From positions 1 to 9,102 of the forward strand of contig PUPG01000094.1 of the NCBI GenBank assembly GCA_003553005.1: a stretch of DNA of 9,102 nt, given 5' to 3'. The stretch is from Bacteroidales bacterium (lineage in GTDB: Bacteria > Bacteroidota > Bacteroidia > Bacteroidales > UBA7960). Below, piece by piece: positions 1 through 4,734 of this stretch; within the stretch, counting starts at the first letter, position 1, and the number at the start of each line of letters is the position of its first letter. The position numbers and the translations under genes were made by a program. The notes beneath the pieces are model-generated. The model was not told the DNA's origin. It was given only the letters and a program-made list of their open reading frames with translations, and ran no database searches.

Positions 1-434
1 TGGGTGACCCATACGGTCAGGTCATAGTCATCCCCTTCGGTGTGCTCCACTTCCATTTCCAGGGTGAAGGGGGAGGGGACGTCAATGCGCTGGTTGTAGA
101 GGTTAAGAAATGTTGGATAAATGCTGTTGTTGGGGTTGCCACCTGCATGACTCAATGTGCCATCAAACCAGGTTGTTGGGTAGCCCTGGGGGTTGTAGTA
201 GTTTGCCCTGGCATTGGAGTGCGCATTGGCGTATGAATCTCCCACGTGGAACTTGATGATGGCCACATCATGGCCATTGTCCAGCATGTCTTCTGCCCCC
301 ATGGCTGCACCTGGACAAAAGCCACACCATGTCCCGGTAAAGATCTCCATCACCACCTTCTGGCGTTCAGCTGGTTCGGCTACGGCCCATGAGACCATCA
401 TGATGCCGATAAGAAAGAGTAAGGTTTTTTTCAT
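1..434 (-). CDS. Omp28-like secreted protein with thioredoxin-type CGFC motif (3' end outside window)
   Basis: Reading from an ATG at 434 on the minus strand gives 144 uninterrupted codons up to the window edge, so the C-terminus is missing. Residues 1-19 (MKK, then a hydrophobic run ending AVA) form a clear signal peptide with a likely cut after A19. The segment VVMEIFTGTWCGFCPGA carries a thioredoxin-like W-C-x-x-C site (W36, C37, C40). It resembles the N-terminus of Bacteroidota Omp28-related proteins, which usually read EEFTGTWCgwCP. The motif NPQGYPTTWFDG (about 81-92) matches the thioredoxin-fold cis-Pro region. The product is inferred to be exported to the periplasm or surface; family members often end in a type IX secretion sorting domain, which would lie outside this window. 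It follows pgeF on the same strand after a 95-bp gap in which I see no TAnnTTTG box, so readthrough from pgeF is possible. The redox role is an inference from the CxxC motif. Confidence 0.8.
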   Translation of the reverse strand, partial: MKKTLLFLIGIMMVSWAVAEPAERQKVVMEIFTGTWCGFCPGAAMGAEDMLDNGHDVAIIKFHVGDSYANAHSNARANYYNPQGYPTTWFDGTLSHAGGNPNNSIYPTFLNLYNQRIDVPSPFTLEMEVEHTEGDDYDLTVWVT

Positions 435-529
435 TTGCTTGTGGTTTTAATGAATAAAGGGTTGTTTTGAGCTATAAAAGGATTTAGATACCTGTTTGTT
501 TTTGGTCAAAAAAATGTCCGCAATGCTTG

Positions 530-1351
530 CTAAGCGCCTTTGGTGAGCATGATGCCCGCCATGAAGCGACCAGTATGCCCCTCATCTGCCCTGGAGGAAT
601 AAAAGTGATCGGTATTGCACTGCGTGCATACTTCGGCACACTCGATATGCGATGCTTTCAGACCGGCATCTTTGAGCTGGCGGATATTGGCTGTCCATTG
701 ATCAAAAATGTGTTTACCAGGTGTCTTTGACGGCTTGATCACATCATTGATGTTTCCCAGGGCCACCCGCGCCTCCCTGACCACGTCGTCGCCTACCTCA
801 TAACAGCAAGGGCCATTGGAAGGTCCAAGGACGGCAAGCATGTTTTCGGCGCGGCAGCCATAGTGTTGCATCATTTTGTGGACTGCCACGGTGGTGATTT
901 TTCTCAGGGTGCTTTTCCACCCTGCGTGTATTGCTGCAATCACTTTGCAATCCGGGTCATACAATAAAACAGGAACGCAATCGGCCACCTGCACCCCCAG
1001 GCATATGTTTTTTACGTTGGTAATGATGCCATCCGTGTTGGGCAGGGCAGAGTCAAGTTCCATGGCGCCGCGGCCCCGGCAGGCCTGATCGGCAATGGCA
1101 ACATTGGCGCTATGGCATTGGTGGGCAAAGGTGAAACGACCCAGGTCAACACCGATTTCGTCAGCCAGGATGCGCCGGTTCCTCAATACCCGGAAATTGT
1201 CATCTCCCACATGAAAGCCCAGGTTTAGCGAGGAAAAGTTGCCTATGCTGATCCCGCCCTTTCGCGTGGACACAAAATGCAGCACGCCATCAAAGCCAGA
1301 CAGCTGACTAAAGCTGCCCACCGTGGTAGCCCCATGTTCCTTGTAAAGCAT
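530..1351 (-). CDS. pgeF: PgeF / YfiH laccase-domain purine nucleoside phosphorylase (polyphenol oxidase family)
   Basis: This 273-residue protein has every hallmark of the YfiH/PgeF (Cu-oxidase_4) family and a normal length for it. Visible motifs are SLNLGFHVGD (41-50), HQCHSANVAIAD (77-88), TDGII (106-110), VADCVPVLLYD (122-132), AAIHAGWKST (139-148), GPSNGPCCYEVGDDV (176-190), and the C-terminal CTQCNTDHFYSSRADEGHTGR (242-262, in two halves). H80, C125 and H142 correspond to the zinc-binding active site. Characterised homologues cleave purine nucleosides by phosphorolysis or deaminate adenosine. E. coli PgeF (YfiH) is also implicated in keeping L-Ser out of UDP-MurNAc-peptide precursors. 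The ATG at 1351 lies about 20 nt downstream of the start point predicted from a perfect TAnnTTTG box, which supports this start. An Asn (N179) sits where most relatives have Ile or another hydrophobic residue in GPxIGPCCYEVG. The cytoplasmic location is inferred from the lack of a signal peptide. Confidence 0.93.
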   Translation of the reverse strand: MLYKEHGATTVGSFSQLSGFDGVLHFVSTRKGGISIGNFSSLNLGFHVGDDNFRVLRNRRILADEIGVDLGRFTFAHQCHSANVAIADQACRGRGAMELDSALPNTDGIITNVKNICLGVQVADCVPVLLYDPDCKVIAAIHAGWKSTLRKITTVAVHKMMQHYGCRAENMLAVLGPSNGPCCYEVGDDVVREARVALGNINDVIKPSKTPGKHIFDQWTANIRQLKDAGLKASHIECAEVCTQCNTDHFYSSRADEGHTGRFMAGIMLTKGA

Positions 1352-1376
1352 CTGCTTTGCATTAAATTAAGCCATC

Positions 1377-1384
1377 CAAAGATA
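1377..1384 (-). promoter_or_regulatory. Bacteroidota -7 box (TATCTTTG) of the pgeF promoter
   Basis: The minus strand reads TATCTTTG, a perfect match to the Bacteroidota consensus TAnnTTTG. Transcription would start near 1370, leaving a leader of about 20 nt before the pgeF ATG. I do not see a good -33 TTTG at the usual 19-21 nt spacing, so the call rests on the -7 box and its placement. Confidence 0.5.
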
Positions 1385-1434
1385 AAAATATTTTCACTAC
1401 GAATAATCTTCCAGTCAACCAATCATAGTTTTTT

Positions 1435-1442
1435 TACCTTTG
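1435..1442 (+). promoter_or_regulatory. Bacteroidota -7 box (TACCTTTG), candidate hemW promoter
   Basis: The plus strand reads TACCTTTG, a perfect TAnnTTTG. A start near 1449 would give hemW an unusually long leader of about 225 nt made of the C-rich, G-poor tract. No clear -33 TTTG is seen. A second, unrecognised promoter closer to the gene cannot be excluded. Confidence 0.4.
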
Positions 1443-1483
1443 ACCCAGTCAAACCCCCAGCAACCGCATCACACAGCACACGC

Positions 1484-1668
1484 TTAACCCATGCCCAACA
1501 ATCCATTAACTTCAAAAAAACCTGAACCCCTATAACCTTACATCCCTTTAACCCCATACCCCCTTAACCCCATCATCCAATAACACGCTATTCAAACCAA
1601 ACACCCTGCAAGCACCTCAGGCTACCGCAAACCGCAAACCCAATAACCAACCAACCCCTGTAACCCAT
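1484..1668 (+). repeat. Four dispersed copies of TAACC(C)CAT in the hemW leader
   Basis: TTAACCCAT occurs at 1484-1492, TTAACCCCAT at 1548-1557 and again at 1564-1573, and TAACCCAT at 1661-1668. The middle two start 16 bp apart and form the core of the G-quadruplex motif on the other strand. In so biased a sequence some recurrence is expected, so this may be a compositional effect rather than a set of protein-binding sites. Confidence 0.5.
1544..1571 (-). other. Canonical G-quadruplex motif on the minus strand
   Basis: Read 5' to 3' on the minus strand from 1571 to 1544, there are four G tracts of lengths 4, 5, 4 and 3, separated by short loops TTAA, TAT and TTAAA. This fits the G3+N1-7 rule exactly. 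The plus strand is the matching C-rich, i-motif-capable strand. The motif lies 105 bp upstream of the hemW ATG, on the template strand for hemW transcription. Confidence 0.7.
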
Positions 1669-1675
1669 AACACAA

Positions 1676-2812
1676 ATGTCCGGTATCTACATCCACATCC
1701 CTTACTGCCGGCAGGCCTGTCACTACTGCAACTTTCACTTCTCGGTATCGCACCGGAACAGGAAGGCTTTTGTGGATGCCCTGATGCAGGAAATGTCGAT
1801 GCAGGCTGATTTTTTCCGGGATATCGGGGAAACGGGAGCGATCAACACGGTATACCTGGGCGGAGGCACACCCTCGGTGCTTGAAAACGATGAACTGCGC
1901 AGGCTGTTTGATCACCTGGAAAAGGTTTTCTCCATTGCCGGTGTCTCGGAGGTCACCCTGGAGGCCAATCCCGACGATCTGACCCGCGAAAAGCTCCTGT
2001 TTTTGCGGGATACCCCCATCAACAGGCTGAGTATTGGCGTGCAGAGCTTTCACGAGGAGGATCTCCGGTACATGAACCGCTCGCACACTACAGTCCAGGC
2101 CGCAGCGTCCATTGAACGGGCTCAGCAATTGGGCTTTGACCGGCTGACGGTGGACCTGATCTATGGCACGCCCACCATGAATGATCGGCAGTGGGAAGAA
2201 AACCTCAACCGGATCGTCCACATGGGCATACCCCACCTGTCTGCTTATGCCTTGACCGTTGAAGAAAAGACCGCACTGCATTACCTGATCCGACAAGGAC
2301 GTGCCGACGATGTTTCTGAGGAACAAAGTGCGCGGCAGTTTGAGCTGATGTGTGCCGTGCTTGCGGATGCCGGTTATGCCCATTATGAAGTTTCCAACTT
2401 TGGACGGCCCGGACATTATGGCTTGCATAACCTGTCTTACTGGACCGGCCGTCCATACCTCGGGATGGGCCCATCCGCGCATAGCTATACGGGGCGGCGA
2501 CGCTTGTGGAATCCGGCCAATACTTCCCTTTACATCCAATTGATTCAAAAAGGTGAACTGCCGGCTTCGGGAGAAACCCTTTCTTTGGAACAAGCCTGCA
2601 ACGAGTATGTGATGACCTCCCTGCGTACGATGTGGGGATGCGATCTCAGCCGCATCCGTGATCAGTATGGTAAATCCCTGGCCCGGCAGGTGGAGCAAAA
2701 CGCGGCAAGGCATCTGCAGCAGGGGATGCTGCATCGATCAGATGACCATTTGCTGGTGACACAACAAGGCAAATTTTTTACCGATGGCATTGCTGCGGAT
2801 CTTTTTGTGTGA
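1676..2812 (+). CDS. hemW: HemW, radical SAM family haem chaperone (coproporphyrinogen oxidase-like)
   Basis: This 378-residue protein is full length for HemW and starts, as family members do, just before the YIHIPYC segment. The radical SAM cluster motif is C11-xxx-C15-xx-C18 (CRQACHYCNF). It lacks the extra cysteine of true HemN (CxxxCxxCxC), which favours haem chaperone over oxygen-independent coproporphyrinogen III dehydrogenase. Further motifs are the SAM-binding GGGTPS (62-67), VTLEANPDD (93-101), NRLSIGVQSF (116-125), VDLIYGTP (159-166), YEVSNFGRPG (237-246), the haem-associated HNLSYW (251-256) and GMGPSAHSY (263-271). A HemN C-terminal domain begins near 309 (NEYVMTSLRTMWG). HemW proteins bind haem and deliver it to haem enzymes such as respiratory reductases, using a [4Fe-4S] cluster. 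The gene is divergent from pgeF and convergent with xerD. Its TGA stop overlaps the first unit of an 8-bp tandem repeat. Confidence 0.93.
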   Translation: MSGIYIHIPYCRQACHYCNFHFSVSHRNRKAFVDALMQEMSMQADFFRDIGETGAINTVYLGGGTPSVLENDELRRLFDHLEKVFSIAGVSEVTLEANPDDLTREKLLFLRDTPINRLSIGVQSFHEEDLRYMNRSHTTVQAAASIERAQQLGFDRLTVDLIYGTPTMNDRQWEENLNRIVHMGIPHLSAYALTVEEKTALHYLIRQGRADDVSEEQSARQFELMCAVLADAGYAHYEVSNFGRPGHYGLHNLSYWTGRPYLGMGPSAHSYTGRRRLWNPANTSLYIQLIQKGELPASGETLSLEQACNEYVMTSLRTMWGCDLSRIRDQYGKSLARQVEQNAARHLQQGMLHRSDDHLLVTQQGKFFTDGIAADLFV

Positions 2813-2851
2813 AGGACAAAAGGACGAAAGGACAAAAGGACGAAAGGACGG
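2812..2851. repeat. Five-copy 8-bp tandem repeat (AAGGACRA) between hemW and xerD
   Basis: Five perfect-length octamers run head to tail: AAGGACAA, AAGGACGA, AAGGACAA, AAGGACGA, AAGGACGG. The A/G alternation at position 7 makes it a 16-bp unit present twice plus half. It starts inside the hemW stop codon and sits between two converging genes. The plus strand is purine-rich and the xerD transcript would carry the pyrimidine-rich complement. Such arrays can change copy number by slippage. Any function, for example in ending transcription, is unproven. Confidence 0.9.
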
Positions 2852-2908
2852 AATGTGTAGAAACTGTGAGGTCAAACAGGCTGGCAGAGGCGGGCTGAGG
2901 GTGTCCGC

Positions 2909-3811
2909 TTACTTTGCCCTGGGGTGGTAGGACAGCAAGTTTTCCCGCAGATATTCCCTGCTAAGATGGGTGTAGATCTCCGTGGTGGTGATGGACTCGT
3001 GGCCCAGCATGTCCTGCACGGCCCTGAGGTCGGCGCCCCCCTCCACGAGATGGGTGGCAAAACTGTGCCGGAGCGTATGTGGACTCACCTTTTTTAGGAT
3101 CCCGGCGCTTTTGCATGCTTCCCTGATGATGTAAAACACCATCACCCTGCTTAGCGCTTTGCCCCGGCGGTTCAAAAAAAGGTGATCCTCAAATCCGGGT
3201 GTTACCGAGACCTGGTTGCGGTTGTTGCGCCGGTAGAGCAGCACATGCTTCAGCGCCTCCCTGCCTATGGGCACGATGCGCTGTTTGTTGCCCTTGCCGC
3301 TGACCCTGATGAATTCATCGTTTTCAAAAATGTCGGATATCTTGAGGTGAAGCAACTCGGACACCCTCAGGCCACAGCCGTACAGGGTTTCCAGGATGGC
3401 ACGGTTGCGCTGGCCTTGTGGCTGACTCAGGTCAATCGCGGCAAGCATCCTGTCCACCTCGTCGACAGAGAGCACCTCAGGTAACTTGCGCCCTGTCCGT
3501 GGAAGGTCAAGGGTCGCACTGGGGTCGTGGTCAATGGCATTTTCGATCAGCAGATAACCATAAAAGGCACGTATGCCGGAAATGATCCTGGCCTGCGTGC
3601 GCTCGCCGATGCCCATGCCATGGATCCAATGCAGGAAGTCATGCAAGTCTGCCCGGTTTAAGGACAAAAGTGATTGTTGATCGTCCTTTTGGCCCAGGTA
3701 TTCAACCAGCTTTTCCACATCGTGCAGGTAGGCGGAAATGGAGTTTTCCGACAGGGAACGTTCCAGTCGCAGGTACATCTCAAAACCACGGATCCAGCTG
3801 TCACGGCTCAT
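2909..3811 (-). CDS. xerD: XerD-type site-specific tyrosine recombinase
   Basis: This 300-residue protein has the standard XerC/XerD length and both domains. An N-terminal SAM-like core-binding domain spans about 5-90 (SENSISAYLHDVEKLVEYLG and RIISGIRAFYGYLL are typical). The catalytic domain runs from about 110 and has all six active-site residues: R149 (GCGLRVSE), K173 (GKGNKQR), H245 and R248 (SPHTLRHSFATHL), H271 (LGHESITTTEIY) and the nucleophile Y280 (IYTHL). XerD acts with XerC at dif sites to resolve chromosome dimers during division. I chose XerD over XerC from overall resemblance and the ending NLLSYHPRAK, close to the HHPRA tail of XerD; a stand-alone integrase is less likely because no mobile-element genes flank it. 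The gene converges with hemW and diverges from the Yip1 gene, so it appears monocistronic. No dif-like site was recognised nearby. Confidence 0.9.
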   Translation of the reverse strand: MSRDSWIRGFEMYLRLERSLSENSISAYLHDVEKLVEYLGQKDDQQSLLSLNRADLHDFLHWIHGMGIGERTQARIISGIRAFYGYLLIENAIDHDPSATLDLPRTGRKLPEVLSVDEVDRMLAAIDLSQPQGQRNRAILETLYGCGLRVSELLHLKISDIFENDEFIRVSGKGNKQRIVPIGREALKHVLLYRRNNRNQVSVTPGFEDHLFLNRRGKALSRVMVFYIIREACKSAGILKKVSPHTLRHSFATHLVEGGADLRAVQDMLGHESITTTEIYTHLSREYLRENLLSYHPRAK

Positions 3812-3862
3812 GTGCAGGCATTATGGAGTGTTGTAAGGAAACAGGCCAGTTATTTTTTTCTG

Positions 3863-3896
3863 TAAAGTTAATAAGATATATGCGGAAACAAGCAAA
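3863..3896 (-). promoter_or_regulatory. Candidate xerD promoter (near-consensus -7 box plus -33 TTTG/TTG)
   Basis: On the minus strand TAACTTTA (3870-3863) matches TAnnTTTG at all but the last base. TTG at 3891-3889 lies 18 nt upstream, and TTTG at 3896-3893 lies 22 nt upstream, bracketing the usual -33 spacing. The leader to the xerD ATG would be about 45 nt. Confidence 0.4.
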
Positions 3897-3908
3897 GCCA
3901 GACAAATT

Positions 3909-4014
3909 GACGCCCCATCGTCCTTTCATCCCGGAAGCCAGTTGTCAATTATTCTACAAATGATCGCAGTCCTTTTATCCATTGATGCGACAAAATCACT
4001 AATTTTGGGGCGTC
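3909..4014. repeat. 9-bp inverted repeat spanning the xerD-yip1 intergenic region
   Basis: GACGCCCCA at 3909-3917 is the exact reverse complement of TGGGGCGTC at 4006-4014, with 88 bp between the arms. The right arm starts inside the -7 box of the Yip1 gene promoter (4000-4007) and reaches its predicted start point. The left arm lies just upstream of the xerD promoter. Paired operator half-sites are possible, but a chance match in about 240 bp is not excluded. Confidence 0.4.
4000..4007 (+). promoter_or_regulatory. Bacteroidota -7 box (TAATTTTG) of the Yip1-family gene
   Basis: The plus strand reads TAATTTTG, a perfect TAnnTTTG. The predicted start near 4014 leaves a leader of about 36 nt before the ATG at 4050. 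This excludes the upstream TTG start at 3942 and supports the shorter protein. The -33 region is weak: TTTT at 3973-3976, spacing 23. Confidence 0.5.
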
Positions 4015-4049
4015 CTGGCCATGAACCGGATAAAATCAGATCAGTCCCT

Positions 4050-4646
4050 ATGAAAAAAAACAAGAATTTTCAGATCATTCGTGATATACTTATCCGTCCG
4101 GAAGCCTTTTACAAGGACTTTGCCGGTGATTTACCGCAGGTTCGTACTTTTTTCTTTGCTTATGGACTCCCGTTGCTGGTGCTTGGTGCAGCAGGCCGGA
4201 TGACGCGGGAACTGATGAGGCACATCAGCCGGGATGTGGAGGTGTATGGCGATCAGCTGGCAGGCGTGTTCATTGTCAGTTTGGTTGGCTATGTCTTATC
4301 CGTATGGCTTGGCGGGATGATCATCAGCAGGCTGGCAAAGTCTTTTGGCAGCCGGGTGGATGCAGACCGGTCAATTTTGCTTTGCATGACGGCTTATACT
4401 CCTTATATGATCGCACAACCACTTGCTGCCATTGGCACAGGGATGGATCCGCTGGCCCTCATCGGGCTGATGTATACCGTATTGATTCTTGGGAAAGGCC
4501 TTGGGCCCATGCTGGACACACCGAACAAACATACCGTTGGCTTTGCGCTGATCGGCTTTTTTGTGCTGTTTGGCATTGCGCATGTCAGCTACCTGCTTCT
4601 TTCGGGATTGTTTATCGCTGGACTTGCGCCCAGTCCGGGACCGTGA
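4050..4646 (+). CDS. Yip1-family multi-spanning inner-membrane protein
   Basis: This 198-residue protein shows the Yip1 domain layout: a short N-terminal segment with IIRDILIRPEAFYKDF (9-24), then about five hydrophobic spans near 33-48, 70-93, 108-127, 133-149 and 163-191. The segment TAYTPYMIAQPLAAI (114-128) is the type of AYxPY/P motif common in bacterial Yip1 proteins. Bacterial members have no settled function; by analogy with eukaryotic Yip1 they are sometimes linked to membrane organisation. The ATG at 4050 is chosen over a TTG at 3942 because the -7 box at 4000-4007 lies between them and because MKKNKNF begins the conserved part. The next gene, an M23 peptidase on the same strand, begins 88 bp downstream with no recognisable promoter between, so a two-gene transcript is likely. 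Family assignment is by pattern, without an alignment. Confidence 0.75.
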   Translation: MKKNKNFQIIRDILIRPEAFYKDFAGDLPQVRTFFFAYGLPLLVLGAAGRMTRELMRHISRDVEVYGDQLAGVFIVSLVGYVLSVWLGGMIISRLAKSFGSRVDADRSILLCMTAYTPYMIAQPLAAIGTGMDPLALIGLMYTVLILGKGLGPMLDTPNKHTVGFALIGFFVLFGIAHVSYLLLSGLFIAGLAPSPGP

Positions 4647-4734
4647 TGTGCTTTCGTTTAAATGAGAAGGCGGATTTTTGCAAAATTCAGGATGGCAGGT
4701 CCGGGTGTCTTGAACCTGGCCCACAACCAACCAC

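Larger units (their letters stand above)
1352..1675. other. 324-bp divergent intergenic region between pgeF and hemW
   Basis: No credible protein gene is present here. The pgeF-proximal part (1352-1440) is AT-rich and holds two outward-facing -7 boxes 50 bp apart. The hemW-proximal part (1441-1675) is extremely C/A-rich on the plus strand: by my hand count it has 97 C against 16 G. It contains repeated TAACC(C)CAT motifs and a G-quadruplex motif on the opposite strand. This base composition is unlike any other part of the window. Confidence 0.9.
1443..1675 (+). promoter_or_regulatory. C-rich, G-poor leader of hemW, rut-like
   Basis: The stretch immediately before the hemW ATG is strongly skewed; in 1501-1675 I count 70 C and 9 G. 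If transcribed from the -7 box at 1435 it would make a long, mostly unstructured C/A-rich RNA. A C-over-G bubble of more than 80 nt is the classical signature of a Rho utilisation (rut) site, so Rho-dependent control of hemW is a reasonable inference. It could instead be a plain A/C-rich leader with no regulatory role. No Shine-Dalgarno sequence precedes the ATG. Confidence 0.35.

Noticed and set aside
435..529. Promoter or terminator between pgeF and the Omp28-like gene
   Set aside because: No TAnnTTTG box is present on the minus strand, and the only terminator-like element is a T7 run (minus strand, 514-508) without a convincing stem.
1491..1535. A 14-codon frame in the hemW leader (MPNNPLTSKKPEPL) as a possible leader peptide
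   Set aside because: It has no ribosome-binding signal, no regulatory codon run and no paired hairpins; a short open frame is expected in a sequence so poor in G.
1622..2734. A 370-codon open frame on the minus strand opposite hemW
   Set aside because: It is the antisense shadow of hemW, which has clear radical SAM motifs on the plus strand; the antisense product shows no family motif.
2853..2930. A 25-codon frame starting MCRNC just after the octamer array, preceded by AAGGA
   Set aside because: It overlaps the xerD 3' end in antisense, and SD sequences are little used in Bacteroidota; the AAGGA belongs to the tandem repeat.
3942..4049. An N-terminal extension of the Yip1-family protein from a TTG codon
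   Set aside because: A perfect -7 promoter box (4000-4007) lies inside the extension, and the conserved protein begins at the ATG at 4050.
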